Positions 1 to 9,976 of a DNA stretch of 64,000 bases are shown here, one piece after another. Under the pieces are notes generated by a model. That model was not told the DNA's origin. It was given only the letters and a program-made list of their open reading frames with translations, and did not search any database. Source of the DNA: CAZCDS01 sp964497585 (GTDB lineage Bacteria > Desulfobacterota > Desulfomonilia > Desulfomonilales > Desulfomonilaceae); the NCBI GenBank assembly GCA_964497585.1, contig CAZCDS010000035.1, forward strand, positions 1-64,000. The letters are read 5' to 3'. The position numbers and the translations under genes are program-made. Each line of letters opens with the position of its first letter. The stretch's first letter is position 1.

Positions 1-3
1 GAA

Positions 4-29
4 GTCTTCGCCTAAAGGCGAGGGTTTTT
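4..29 (+). terminator. Rho-independent terminator of an upstream gene
   Basis: A 7-bp stem (CTTCGCC / GGCGAGG, one G-T pair) with a TAAA loop is followed directly by GTTTTTC. This is a compact intrinsic terminator reading on the + strand. It probably ends a gene lying just outside the window and separates it from the ligase gene that starts about 30 bases later. Confidence 0.6.
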
Positions 30-58
30 CTCCCATTCCCCGAGGGGGACAATAACGG

Positions 59-1414
59 TTGAGAACGACTCCGCTGGACACATGGATTGCCCGCAAGATT
101 GGCGTCCAAGCCACTGACCGGCTCACTTTAGAGCACATCCGCAGCCGTCAGCTTGAACTGCTTCGGCGAACGATCGATTACGCGTGTGAAAGAAGTCTGT
201 TTTATCGCGATCACCTCGCAGGGCTAAGCGGGGCGAATCTGATGTCGCTACATGATCTCGCTTCCTTTCCGTTCACGACCCCCGACGACCTCAGGGAGAA
301 GCACCCTCAGTTCCTGTGCGTCTCCCAAAGCCAAGTTGAGAGAGTCGTTACGCTTTTCGCGTCTGGCCCGGAGAATCAGCCGAGACGGGTCTATTTCACC
401 GCGGAAGATCTGGAACTCACCACAGATTTCTTCCACCACGGCATGACCGCGCTGGTTGAACCGGAGCAACAGGTCCTCATCCTGATGCAGGGTGATCGAC
501 CGTGGAGTGTGGGCGATCTGCTCGTGAAAGCGCTCGAGCGAATGAATGTCCGAGGCATTGTGCATGGCGTTGTGCAAGAAGCGGAAATGGCAATTGAAGA
601 CATTTGTCGGTGGGAAACGGATTGCCTCGTCGGCATTCCCACCCAGGTGCTCGCGATTGCAAGGCACCCACGCGCGGCTGAGATCCCGACAGGCCTGATC
701 AAGAGTATTCTGCTGAGTGCGGATTATGTCCCTTCCGCGATCACTCGCGAACTCCGAGACGTCTGGGGCTGTACCGTATTCAATCACTACGGGACCACCG
801 AAATGGGACTTGGCGGAGGGGTGGAATGTGAGGCCCTCGGGGGGTACCACCTGCGGGAAGCCGACCTCTATTTCGAGATTATAGACCCGGATTCCGGTCA
901 ACCCCGACCATTCGGATTGCCCGGTGAGGTCGTGTTCACAACGTTGACCCGGACCGGCATGCCGCTTATCCGGTATCGCACTGGAGACCTGAGCCGCTTC
1001 CTGAGCGCCCCGTGCCCGTGGGGCACTGAGCTTCCCCGGATGGACACGGTCAGAGGGAGACTGAAAGACATGATTCGCCTGCCGACAGGAGAATGGCTGG
1101 GCATCCAAGACCTGGACGAGCTTCTCTTTGAATTCCCTGAAGTCCTGAACTATACGGCAACTCTCACCGAGCAATCCAATGGTCATCGGCTCAGGTTAGA
1201 GCTGCTTCCAAAGCCTGACTGTGGGCTCCCAGACCAAAATACAGTCGATTCCGCATTGCGCTCGTTGCCCGTGCTGGATTCCGCTGTTGCGCAGGGATGT
1301 CTCAGTTTGGAACCGGCATCATTGGCGACCCGGAACCGAATTACCACCGGTGTGGAGAAGAGATCCATTGTCAGGAGCTCCGACAAGGGGCACGGGAATG
1401 ATAAGCCCCATTAG
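59..1414 (+). CDS. PaaK-like adenylate-forming acyl-CoA ligase (DVU_1553-like)
   Basis: A 451-residue protein of the phenylacetate-CoA ligase (PaaK) class, which activates a carboxylic acid as acyl-AMP and then forms the CoA thioester; the substrate is unknown. The A5 motif NHYGTTE (about residue 242) and the A8 region YRTGDLSRF (about 305) are clear, and a GVEKR near the C terminus may hold the usual catalytic lysine. The A3 phosphate-binding loop is odd: ASGPENQPRR near residue 101 instead of the usual T-S-G-[ST]-[GT]-G-x-x-K. The start is TTG, preceded by GAGGGGG. Similar ligases in sulfate reducers sit near molybdenum-hydroxylase genes, and such a cluster lies 14 kb away here. No operon partner is visible. 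Confidence 0.75.
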   Translation: MRTTPLDTWIARKIGVQATDRLTLEHIRSRQLELLRRTIDYACERSLFYRDHLAGLSGANLMSLHDLASFPFTTPDDLREKHPQFLCVSQSQVERVVTLFASGPENQPRRVYFTAEDLELTTDFFHHGMTALVEPEQQVLILMQGDRPWSVGDLLVKALERMNVRGIVHGVVQEAEMAIEDICRWETDCLVGIPTQVLAIARHPRAAEIPTGLIKSILLSADYVPSAITRELRDVWGCTVFNHYGTTEMGLGGGVECEALGGYHLREADLYFEIIDPDSGQPRPFGLPGEVVFTTLTRTGMPLIRYRTGDLSRFLSAPCPWGTELPRMDTVRGRLKDMIRLPTGEWLGIQDLDELLFEFPEVLNYTATLTEQSNGHRLRLELLPKPDCGLPDQNTVDSALRSLPVLDSAVAQGCLSLEPASLATRNRITTGVEKRSIVRSSDKGHGNDKPH

Positions 1415-1616
1415 AAGAATGGCCTGTACGCCTCCGGGAACTGACGTCTTCCTGGGAAAAGCCGTGGGCACAAGCATTGGTCGTCAGTGCATCGAAACAC
1501 GAGACGGCCGAAATCCACGGCTGATCCGGACCAAAGGCCGGTCGTCATATTTGCAGCAGGGTACCAGTCAAGGACGGGAGACCTCGAACCTTTCCTGAAG
1601 CTTCAATGAGGGAACC

Positions 1617-2162
1617 ATGAGTGAGAGAAAGACGACGTCGGATTCACGGAATGCAACGGTGCTTCACATGGATGATCGCCGAAGAGGAGCCAAATCCCAG
1701 GATACCCTCCCCGAGTCGGTACGGATCAAAGTGGAAGTGGCTTGCCACGATTTTAGGGGACAGACTATCAAGGCCGCCATCGGTTCCAAGCTCAAATCCC
1801 AGGGCTGTATCCTGGTTGAGAGCGACAAGCCGGATTGGGTTTTGTCAATCATCGCTTTCAGCCATGGTGCTGCGGTGGAGATGTCGATAATCCTTCGCAG
1901 ACTGTTTCGATCGACCGCTCCCAGTACTGAAGTCGCGCACGTCGAGGAGGAACGAGGTGTTGGATTGCGCCAAGGAGGATGGCTTTACGAATCCCTGCGA
2001 TTCCATGGTCTGTTTGGGGTCCGCACCGCGGACCTGGCCAGCTTCTTTGAAAGACTGGTGAAGGACTTCGCCAACGAGAATTGGAAACAGCCGTCATCAA
2101 CGAGCATTAGCCACAAGAGACGGCCGTACAACTCTTCACAACCGGATCGTGGCGCGATTTGA
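1617..2162 (+). CDS. Conserved-looking hypothetical protein
   Basis: A 181-residue soluble protein with an ATG preceded by GAGGGA at a good distance. I do not recognise a family. Residues 1-35 are charged and look disordered. Residues 36-155 alternate hydrophobic and charged positions as in a folded alpha/beta domain, with a striking GGWLYESLRFHGLFG segment near residue 120. The last 25 residues are polar. There is no signal peptide or membrane segment. It lies 200 bases after the ligase gene on the same strand, so co-transcription is possible. Real coding is supported by the ribosome site and the composition; function is unknown. Confidence 0.5.
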   Translation: MSERKTTSDSRNATVLHMDDRRRGAKSQDTLPESVRIKVEVACHDFRGQTIKAAIGSKLKSQGCILVESDKPDWVLSIIAFSHGAAVEMSIILRRLFRSTAPSTEVAHVEEERGVGLRQGGWLYESLRFHGLFGVRTADLASFFERLVKDFANENWKQPSSTSISHKRRPYNSSQPDRGAI

Positions 2163-2740
2163 GCGGACGGCTTGAGAGGCCACCGCTTCACACCGTACGA
2201 TGGGAGCACGCCACCGAACCTGGAAGCGGATGCCCTGAAACGGCCGCTGACAGGTCTCATGCCCTTAGCATATCATCTGTAGGGCAACGGCCTCCTGGCA
2301 TCCCTGACAGGTGGAATAGACGTGGGCAAAATATCGGTCCATTTCTTACTCATCTGACATTGAGTCAATTCGCCTTGGCTCATCGAGAGCTCCGGTGTTA
2401 TCATAGCCATCATGTCCGGGAGGGAGTCACTGCGCCGCCTCGGGTCCGGGAGCGCTACCGGAAGAAGGTCCAAGAGCTTTTCGGGAGTTCACTCGAAGGG
2501 ACTCACGTGCTCGTTCTTTCATCCGGCATGACAGGTACGATCGGAGGCGAGGGGCACGTATGGCGGAACGGACCCCGGTTTTGGCTTTGTGGGATCTCGG
2601 GAAGGAAGAAGCGGCAAATTTTGTCCGGGTTCCGGCAGAGACTCGTCCATCGCACCATCGAGACGGCGGCACACTCCCGGACTCCATGACAGACGGGATT
2701 CTTTTTTTTAGGACATCGTCGAGTTTTCACGACAGCCGGA
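2163..2740 (+). other. Intergenic stretch, possible weak terminator
   Basis: No convincing gene. A weak stem (TCCCG at 2675, CGGGA at 2694) followed by a run of eight T (2702-2709) could be an inefficient terminator just ahead of mtgA. A 76-codon frame starting at 2560 has a purine-rich leader but no recognisable protein features. Confidence 0.3.
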
Positions 2741-3457
2741 ATGGGACATTCAATGATCAGCGGAATTTCTCGGTACCGCATTGTCATTAGACACCTGTTG
2801 CTGGCTTTTGTGTTCTTTTCCATCGCCTTGGTGGTCTGTTTCCGCTGGATTCCTCCACCGATGACGGCGTTCATGGTGGAGACATACTTTGCTCGATTTT
2901 TTTCCGGGAAAAAGCACCCCGCCATTCATTACCGATGGGTAGATTATGAATCTATTCCCCCGAGCGTGGGCTTAGCGGTGATAGCCGCTGAGGACCAGAA
3001 GTTCCCATACCACTGGGGTTTTGACTTTGAGTCGATCTCCGATGCGCTGGAGGAAAGGAAGTCCGGGGGACGCCTCCGGGGAGCAAGCACAATCACCCAG
3101 CAAGTGGCCAAGAATCTCTTTCTGTGGCCGGGCCGCAGCTTCTTCAGAAAAGGGTTGGAGGCGTACTTCACGATTCTCATAGAACTGATCTGGTCAAAGC
3201 GCCGTATATTGGAAGTGTACCTAAATATTGCGGAGTTCGGGCGCGGTACATTCGGGGTTTACGCGGCTTCCAGGTATTTGCTGAGAAAGTCCCCATCCAA
3301 GCTGTCGAGGACTGACGCGGCTCTTCTGGCGGCAGCGTTACCCAATCCCAAGCGATTCAATGTGGCGGGCCCATCTGGGTATGTGTTTCATCGGCGCAAC
3401 TGGATCCTGAGGCAAATGAGTCAGCTTGGGGGAATTCACTATCTCGACCATTTGTAG
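2741..3457 (+). CDS. mtgA: Monofunctional peptidoglycan glycosyltransferase MtgA
   Basis: Polymerises lipid II into glycan strands at the periplasmic face of the inner membrane. The 238-residue protein has a single N-terminal membrane anchor (about 17-34) followed by a GT51 domain. The catalytic glutamate lies in EDQKFPYHWGFD (E84), motif 2 is GASTITQQVAKNLF (114-127), and the third block is KRRILEVYLNIAEFG (153-167). There is no transpeptidase domain, so it is the stand-alone form and of normal length. The ATG at 2753, preceded by GGGA, may be the true start, which would remove four residues. It is apparently a single-gene unit. Confidence 0.93.
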   Translation: MGHSMISGISRYRIVIRHLLLAFVFFSIALVVCFRWIPPPMTAFMVETYFARFFSGKKHPAIHYRWVDYESIPPSVGLAVIAAEDQKFPYHWGFDFESISDALEERKSGGRLRGASTITQQVAKNLFLWPGRSFFRKGLEAYFTILIELIWSKRRILEVYLNIAEFGRGTFGVYAASRYLLRKSPSKLSRTDAALLAAALPNPKRFNVAGPSGYVFHRRNWILRQMSQLGGIHYLDHL

Positions 3458-3796
3458 AAGTGGCCACCACAAGAAGAAGGCTGCAAACAGAGAAGCAACA
3501 GGGGCTCCTCGGACACGCATGACCTTTTCCGATCGGCAAACAAAAGGGTCGGAGACTTCCTGGTCCGAACCAAGGAGAAAACTCTTGGAACAACGAAGTA
3601 CGAGGACCGTCGGAGCACCGCTGGCGTACATCGCGGGAACCGGTCTCTGATGTCATCTTCTTCCCGGATGATCAGGGGGTTTTAATTTTCGTAAGACAAT
3701 ACGGGAACGTCTCAGATAATTGAACTGAGCCGTCCTTGAGGAACTCTCAATGGGAACCGGGTGGACGTCGGTGATCCCTTCTGCATCGCTATTTTT
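3458..3796. other. Intergenic stretch between convergent genes
   Basis: Lies between mtgA (+) and the response regulator (-). I see no gene and no clear stem with a T-run. Confidence 0.4.
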
Positions 3797-4231
3797 CTAT
3801 ACCTCCCACTCCTTCCGAAGGATCTGCGCTACGGTTGCAAGTATTTTGTTGTGCTGCTGGCGTTTTCCTTGAGCGGCTTCCTCCACCTTGTCCAATAGCG
3901 TCTCTAGTCCGCAGGGTTTTGTCACATAGTCGCAGGCGCCCTGTTTCATGCCTTCGACGGCTAATTCCATCCTCGAGTGTGGTACCATCATGATTACTTG
4001 TACCAGCGGGTGAGATGTCTTCATCTGTTTCAGGACGCGGAGTGTGTCCGTGCCGACCGTCTCCTCGTCCAGGATAACCAGAGCGATATCCGGCATCAGA
4101 TCAAGCCATTTTGTGGCTTGATCCGTGCCGGAGACGGTGAACATGCCAATATACCTGTCGGACAGGCGGTCTCGAATAGTCTCGACGTAGGCTTTGTCGT
4201 CAGTCACCAGCAAGAGTCTTGTTTCGTACAT
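3797..4231 (-). CDS. Single-domain response regulator (CheY-like receiver)
   Basis: A 144-residue receiver domain with no output domain. It carries the acidic pair D11-D12, the phosphoacceptor D55 in ALVILDEET and the conserved lysine in VTKP (K105). The position normally held by Thr/Ser (around 83, in IMMVPHS) appears to be Val or Pro, which could weaken the activation switch. Such stand-alone receivers act by protein contact, often with hybrid kinases or chemotaxis machinery. The hybrid kinase at 5482 is the nearest candidate partner but lies on the other strand 1.2 kb away. The leader before the ATG is only weakly purine rich. Confidence 0.8.
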   Translation of the reverse strand: MYETRLLLVTDDKAYVETIRDRLSDRYIGMFTVSGTDQATKWLDLMPDIALVILDEETVGTDTLRVLKQMKTSHPLVQVIMMVPHSRMELAVEGMKQGACDYVTKPCGLETLLDKVEEAAQGKRQQHNKILATVAQILRKEWEV

Positions 4232-4493
4232 ATCCGTGTCTCTCGGACGCTCCCGCCCAGCCGGCGAAGGGCGCTGGATCGCTAAACCTCCGCGGGCCGT
4301 TGAACCTGGGTAGAGGCTCCCTCCTGGGCTCTCCGGAGACCGAGCGGAAGAACCGCAGGGCGAAGTCTCGATATCTCTGTGGCTTTTCCCTACGTATGGA
4401 GTCGTGCATGTGGAAACGTATTTCCCGATCTGCAGTCAAAGCACGCCGCTCGTCCTCTTCCACGTTCCTCAGATTATGCAAGCTCGATGCCAA
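4200..4493 (-). other. Possible coding remnant upstream of the receiver gene
   Basis: The minus frame from about 4515 down to 4340 reads as a charged helical peptide (including RNVEEDERRALTADREIRFH and RYRDFALRFF) with few Cys or Trp, unlike the random frames around it. It has only a TTG start after a TGA, and its tail runs into the receiver gene in another frame. It may be the remains of a small gene, or chance. I cannot name a family. Confidence 0.2.
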
Positions 4494-4952
4494 CTCACGA
4501 AAGAGTTGGAAGAAAACTCATTTGCCACAGATAGGATTGCTGTGGACGCGTTGCAGGTATTTCCGGGGAACCGCCTCACACACAGGTCCGATCCCGTGTC
4601 CTCTTCACCATGTGCGGAGAATCACTATCGGATGGGCCGTTGAATTGGACCCTTCATTCCGGGAACGCACTCCACCTATAGTCCCGCCCTGTCCTGAGGT
4701 GGCTTCAGCTTTCTCTCCACGCCGAGTGAGAGCCCACTAAGCTTCCACTCAGGTCTGTTGTCCAGTCAGGAATTACGGGGTTCGATTCGTGGGACGTCTT
4801 GAGGCAGCTTTGGAGAGCTTGACAGATTGTAAAAAAAACTGACAGCTCTGCTGCGGGTATTCGGGAGTTTCCAGGTTCGACGAAGAAAACGGGGCCTTCC
4901 TGATGCGCCCCCTCTCACTGCCTCCGCCGATCTGCGCAACGCCGCGTCCCTT

Positions 4953-4968
4953 TGGCACCAAATGTGCT
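4953..4968 (+). promoter_or_regulatory. Sigma-54 (-24/-12) promoter, orphan
   Basis: TGGCACCAAATGTGCT matches the consensus TGGCACG-N4-TTGCW, with GG and GC exactly ten bases apart. No gene follows closely; the next + strand gene starts 514 bases downstream. It may drive a small RNA, a decayed gene or a long leader of the hybrid kinase. Confidence 0.45.
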
Positions 4969-5384
4969 TACCAAGAGAGAAGCGTCGCGAGACCAGCTCG
5001 GCCGCACTTCTTTGGCAGTCCGACTCTGTGCCCACGATCGGACGAGTAGCGACGTGCGGGCACCTCCCGGATAAGGTCGGTCGGCTCAATGGAAATGTCG
5101 AACGGGGGACGCGGAGACACAAGGGCGGGAAGTCCCCGGGATCTATCTGACAGAAGGTCTGGAAAGGGTCTCCGTGATCCCTCACTTCCAACCTCACCCC
5201 AAGCGTCTGCGAGACGAGGCCCTTCCGTACTCGATCCTGTGCTACACGCCATACTATTATCCGAGATGTATCCGTGTCCACGCAGGGGCAGCGAGATTAT
5301 CGAGGGACCTGCACCCGTCCTCAATCACCAAACAGCGAGGGCCGCGGCATGCTCTCATCCTAGTTCCTTCTCATCAGGAATCTT

Positions 5385-5413
5385 TTGACTCGCTATTGTT
5401 ATAAGGGTATTCT
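5385..5413 (+). promoter_or_regulatory. Sigma-70-like promoter for the hybrid kinase
   Basis: TTGACT (5385-5390) and TATTCT (5408-5413) are separated by 17 bases and sit about 70 bases before the kinase start at 5482. Confidence 0.4.
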
Positions 5414-5481
5414 ATTATTAGAAAGCTCCTACGAGTGCTCCTCTGGCTGCTCGAAGGTGCTGCTGCGTGAGGAGGTCTATC

Positions 5482-8400
5482 ATGACAGCTCCCCTTGTCC
5501 TCATCGTAGAAGATGAAAGAATCGTTGCCGAAGACCTGGCCGGATCTCTCGAGAATTTCGGCTATGAGGTCGCAAAACCTGTGGCTTCAGGCGCAGAAGC
5601 GATTCAAACAGTTGAGGCGTTGAATCCCGACCTGGTTCTTATGGACATTTTTCTCAAGGGCGAGATGAACGGCATTGAGGCGGCACATCAGATTATTTCT
5701 CGCTTCGACATTCCGGTTATCTATGTCACCGGCTACGCCGAGGAGGATGTACTGAACCGGGCAAAGCTGACAGGTGCTTCTGGCTATCTCGCCAAGCCAG
5801 TCTCCTCTTCGGAAATGAGGGGAACCATAGAGCTGGCTCTCTACAAGCACAAGATGGAGAAGCGGTTGAGGGAAAGCGAGGAGCGCTTCCGCAGTCTAGT
5901 TGAGAACGCTGCGGATTCCATTTTCGTTTACGACCTCGAAGGCCGTTTTCTCACCGTCAATCAGGCTGCCTGCAATTCACTCGGCTACACAAGGGAGGAA
6001 CTGCTATCCATGTCCATTTACGACGTGGATCCGGACGCCTTTTTGCGCGGCGACAAGGATCGGTCTTTGTCACATATTCCCGCCACCGTTATGTCGAGGC
6101 ACAAACGGAAGGATGGGAGCGACTTTCCCGTGGATGTTCGCCTGGGGCGCATCGAGATCGGCGGCGAGAAGGTCATTCTTGCCATAGCACGGGACATCTC
6201 CGAGCGGGAAAAAGCAGAGGAGACACTGAGAAAAAGTGAAGCCAGATATCGATTTCTTGCGGAGCACGCGAACGACATACTCTGGACTGTGGACCTGAAC
6301 ATGCGTACCTCCTTCGTCAGTGCAGCGATCGAGAAGGTACTCGGATTCACTCCTGAGGAGCGGACGCAGCAAGACGTAAAGGATCAGCTCACCGCTGAGT
6401 CTTACGAATTGGCCAAACATAGGCTCGTTGAAGAATTACGCATCGAGAGAGAAAAGGGGCTCCGACCAGACCAATACATTATTCTCGAACTCGATTACCG
6501 GCACAAGAACGGGTCCATCGTGCGCCTCGAGTCGGTGATGAGCTTCATCCGAGATGAAAAGGGCATGCCAATTGGAGTTCATGGGCTCTCCCGTGATATC
6601 ACCGAGCGCAAGCGGACCGAGGAGGAGAGGGAAAGATCCCTTTCCCTCCTTCGAGCGACCCTCGAATCCACAGCCGACGGCATTCTTGTCGTGGACAGGA
6701 AGGGAAAAATAGTAGCCTACAACCGGGAGTTTGCCACGATGTGGCACATTCCCGCGCGTGTCGTAGCCTCTCGGAGCGATGACGAGGCACTTGAATTCGT
6801 CCTGGATCAACTGAAGTATCCTGAAGATTTTCTGAAAAAGGTACGAGAATTATACGGCCAACCAAGTGCCGAGAGTTTTGACGTTCTTGAGTTCAAGGAT
6901 GGAAGGATCTTCGAACGCTACTCCAGACCCCAGCGGCTGGGAGAAGAGACCGTCGGACGGGTCTGGAGCTTTCGAGATGTCACCAAACGCAGGCAAGCAG
7001 AAGCCGCTTTGCGGGAAAGTGAACAGAACTTCCGTGCTTTCTGCGAAACAGTGGACGACATGATCCTCGTGGTCACACGGGACGGCAGGATCCTGTATGC
7101 GAACCCCGCCATGTCTCGGAAACTGGCCTACGGTCCTGATGAGCTTGGAGAAATGCACGTCCTTGATCTCCATCCAAAAGAAATGAGGGGAGAGGCTGAA
7201 AGGATATTCGCCGAACTCTTCGAAGGCGTAGGGGACGTCTGTCCCCTTCCGCTGGAGAGCAAGAGCGGTGTCCTTGTCCCGGCGGAGTCCCGCGTCTCGT
7301 TCGGTAAATGGAGTGGGCTTGATTGCATATTCGGCATTTCCAAAGACCTTAGCCGAGAGCAGGAGGCGCTCCAGAAATTCGACAGACTCTTCCGCAACAA
7401 CCCGGCTCTTATGGCAGTGAGCAGCATTCCCGAACGGCGTTTTGTTGATGTCAACGAGAGCTTTCTCAACAAACTCGGCTTTACCAGAGAGGAGGTTATC
7501 GGTAAGACCAGTGCAGAGCTGGGACTATTCGTTCAACCCGAGATGCAGCAAGCTGTGGCTGAAGAGCTTGAAAGGCAAGGCCGTATCTCCAATGTGGAGC
7601 TGAATATGAGACGGAAAGACGGAACGATCCTCGACGGACTCTTTTCAGGAGAAATCGTGGAAAGCCAGGGACGGAAAATGTTCCTCACGGTAATGACTGA
7701 CCTTACCGACCGCAAGCGGGCGGAAGAAGCACTACGGAAGCAATATGAGCTTCAACGAGCCTTGCTCTCGTCAATTCCGGCTTACGTATATTTCAAAGAC
7801 AGGGATTCTGTGTATCTCACGGGCAATCAGCGTTTCAGTGAATTGAGTGGCATTCCGGAGAACGAAATACCGGGGAAAACCGATTACGACTTTTTCTCGG
7901 AGACGGACGCGGATTCGTTTCGGAAGGATGATGCGGAAATCCTTTCAAGTGGAAAGGCAAAGCTGAATTACGAAATGAAGGGGACGGATTCGGAAGGTAA
8001 TACTATATGGTATTCGACGAGTAAAGCTCCTTTTTATGACGCTTCCGGTGAAGTGGCCGGCCTGGTAGGCATATGCATGGATATCACGGCCCTCAAACAC
8101 ACCCAGGAACTTCAGAGAGAATCTGAGAAGAAGTATCGCGATCTGTTCGAGCACTCCAGAGACGGAATAAGCATCAGCCGCTCCGACGGCACGTTCGTTG
8201 ATGTCAACAGCTCCTTTGCGGAACTCCTGGACTATACCAGGGAAGAGCTTCTCGCCAAGAACGCCAACCTGATCTGGGCGGATCCGGCTGAGCGGGTGAA
8301 ATGGCAAGAGGAGATGGCCGGGACAGGCTTTGTTGTGGACTATGAGTGGAAAGCCCGCAAGAAAGATGGCACCGTCATCGACTGCATACTTTCCTCCACT

Positions 8401-9615
8401 CTGCGACGGGCAGAGGACGGAAGCATCCTGTATGAGACCTCTTGGCGTGACATTTCCAACCTCAAGAAAGCCCAGGAGCAATTGAGGCAAGCCGAGCGTT
8501 ACAGGGCTGTGGCGGACCTGGCTGGAGGCGTAGCTCACAATTTCAACAACCTGCTCCAGATCGTGATCGGCAACCTCGACTTGGCTATCGTCGACCTAGA
8601 ATCGGGCAACTATACTGATGTCAAATATGCACTGGAGAAAGTATTGGGAAGTTCCAGGTTCGGAGCGGAAACGGTACGACAACTCCAGAGTTTTGCAGGT
8701 ATTAGTGACCGCAGCCAACTCTTGGAAAAGGAAAGTTTTGATCTATCTGATGTTGTGAGGCAAGCCCTTGAAATGAGCAAGACCTGGTGGAAATCCATAC
8801 CGGAGAAACAGGGAATAGAGGTCTCACTGGATACCGAACTACAGGATGGGTGTTTCGTCCAAGCTGACAAAGACGAATTATTCCAGGTGGCGGTCAACCT
8901 AATAAGAAATGCTTCCGAGGCCTTACCTCAGGGCGGAACCATACTCGTAAAGACTGGCATTCAAGAGAACCAAGTGATTTTGAAAGTTCAAGACACAGGC
9001 ATCGGCATAACCCAGCAAAACATGAAGAGGCTTTTCAATCCCTTTTTCACGACAAAAGCAAGCCTCGGATCTGGCTTGGGATTAGCCTCCAGCCGCAAGA
9101 TAATTGAAGACTGCGGAGGAGAGATCCTCGTAGAAAGCTCAGAGGGGAAAGGAACGACCTTCACCATTCTCCTGCCTCTTGTAGAACAGCCACCCCTGCA
9201 AACCAAGACCGCGGGCCAGGTCTCCGGTCCCCGCATGACCATCCTCGTGATAGATGATATGGAAGCCGTCCTGGACGTTCTGAAAGCCGGTTTGACACGA
9301 TCGGGTCACGTGGTTGTCACGGCATCTTCGGGTGAACAGGGACTGGATATTTTCAAGGAGAATCCGGTTGACCTTGTGATCTGTGATTTAGGGATGCCAG
9401 GGACAAACGGTTGGGAGGTCGGCAAGAGAATCAGGTCAATCTGCAGCGAACGAAAGGTCTCTAAAACCCCATTTATTCTCCTTACGGGCTGGGGCGGCCA
9501 GAAAGCCGAAGCGGAAAAGATCGCCGAAAGTGGTGTAGATGCGGTTGTGGAGAAGCCGATTAACATGGTGAACATACGGGAAATTATACGGGAGATCGGT
9601 GAGAGACTCCCGTAA
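5482..9615 (+). CDS. Hybrid histidine kinase: REC, seven PAS, kinase, REC
   Basis: A 1377-residue cytoplasmic sensor. The order is: receiver (phosphoacceptor D55 in LVLMDIFLKG), seven PAS domains (about 135-1000, most opening with an R-E-S-E-x-x-F/Y-R type linker), dimerisation/phosphoacceptor helix with GGVAHNFNNLLQ (His near 1020), ATPase with N-box VNLIRNASEALP, VQDTGIGI and GSGLGLASS, and a C-terminal receiver with ICDLGMPGTNGW. The usual H-D-F-N-N is H-N-F-N-N here. There is no membrane segment, so signals are read in the cytoplasm. The start at 5482 has GAGGAGG seven bases upstream. It resembles the kinase at 23622. No dedicated regulator lies beside it, so phosphate may pass between its own receivers and a diffusible receiver such as that at 3797-4231. 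Confidence 0.92.
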   Translation: MTAPLVLIVEDERIVAEDLAGSLENFGYEVAKPVASGAEAIQTVEALNPDLVLMDIFLKGEMNGIEAAHQIISRFDIPVIYVTGYAEEDVLNRAKLTGASGYLAKPVSSSEMRGTIELALYKHKMEKRLRESEERFRSLVENAADSIFVYDLEGRFLTVNQAACNSLGYTREELLSMSIYDVDPDAFLRGDKDRSLSHIPATVMSRHKRKDGSDFPVDVRLGRIEIGGEKVILAIARDISEREKAEETLRKSEARYRFLAEHANDILWTVDLNMRTSFVSAAIEKVLGFTPEERTQQDVKDQLTAESYELAKHRLVEELRIEREKGLRPDQYIILELDYRHKNGSIVRLESVMSFIRDEKGMPIGVHGLSRDITERKRTEEERERSLSLLRATLESTADGILVVDRKGKIVAYNREFATMWHIPARVVASRSDDEALEFVLDQLKYPEDFLKKVRELYGQPSAESFDVLEFKDGRIFERYSRPQRLGEETVGRVWSFRDVTKRRQAEAALRESEQNFRAFCETVDDMILVVTRDGRILYANPAMSRKLAYGPDELGEMHVLDLHPKEMRGEAERIFAELFEGVGDVCPLPLESKSGVLVPAESRVSFGKWSGLDCIFGISKDLSREQEALQKFDRLFRNNPALMAVSSIPERRFVDVNESFLNKLGFTREEVIGKTSAELGLFVQPEMQQAVAEELERQGRISNVELNMRRKDGTILDGLFSGEIVESQGRKMFLTVMTDLTDRKRAEEALRKQYELQRALLSSIPAYVYFKDRDSVYLTGNQRFSELSGIPENEIPGKTDYDFFSETDADSFRKDDAEILSSGKAKLNYEMKGTDSEGNTIWYSTSKAPFYDASGEVAGLVGICMDITALKHTQELQRESEKKYRDLFEHSRDGISISRSDGTFVDVNSSFAELLDYTREELLAKNANLIWADPAERVKWQEEMAGTGFVVDYEWKARKKDGTVIDCILSSTLRRAEDGSILYETSWRDISNLKKAQEQLRQAERYRAVADLAGGVAHNFNNLLQIVIGNLDLAIVDLESGNYTDVKYALEKVLGSSRFGAETVRQLQSFAGISDRSQLLEKESFDLSDVVRQALEMSKTWWKSIPEKQGIEVSLDTELQDGCFVQADKDELFQVAVNLIRNASEALPQGGTILVKTGIQENQVILKVQDTGIGITQQNMKRLFNPFFTTKASLGSGLGLASSRKIIEDCGGEILVESSEGKGTTFTILLPLVEQPPLQTKTAGQVSGPRMTILVIDDMEAVLDVLKAGLTRSGHVVVTASSGEQGLDIFKENPVDLVICDLGMPGTNGWEVGKRIRSICSERKVSKTPFILLTGWGGQKAEAEKIAESGVDAVVEKPINMVNIREIIREIGERLP

Positions 9616-9976
9616 CAAGTTTCTCAATGAGGAAAGCACCGAAGAGGGTTGAGATGTACTAGATGGGACCTCATCTGCCGGAGACACGCTAGCTGACAGC
9701 TCCGAGGGCGCCAGGCCGCAACCGGTCAAGGTCCTTTTCCTCCTTTGGGGAGTTGCTGTTGAGCGAACAAGTTGCTTTACAGCGGAACGCTCGGTGAAAT
9801 ATGCTCAGAAACGGACCTGGAGGAGCTCTTTTTTCGTCACGACGCCGGTCCTCCCCACCTCGCTTCTTGTGGAAAGACGACGCACGCAGACTTTTTCGGG
9901 GGTTCAGGGAACCAGCCCAAGACGGTTCAGCGGAACCAAGATCTCCGCAATGGTATAACCACGGTACCGTTCCGGC
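9616..9976. other. Gap between convergent genes
   Basis: No gene seen between the kinase end and the end of the minus-strand ten-gene run. Only a short imperfect palindrome (AGATG...CATCT near 9659-9674) is present, without a T-run. Confidence 0.4.

Larger units (their letters stand above)
4232..5481. other. 1.2 kb gap with an orphan sigma-54 promoter
   Basis: Apart from the doubtful remnant at 4340-4515 there is no believable protein frame on either strand. The stretch contains a -24/-12 element (4953-4968, +) and a sigma-70-like promoter near its right end. A small RNA or a lost gene downstream of the -24/-12 element is possible. Confidence 0.35.

Noticed and set aside
248..1186. Long minus-strand frame opposite the ligase gene (312 codons)
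   Set aside because: It mirrors a strongly coding + strand gene, shows no family motifs and has no ribosome site.
1221..1598. Plus frame of 125 codons overlapping the end of the ligase gene
   Set aside because: Most of it is the ligase gene out of frame; the remaining part has no start with a ribosome site.
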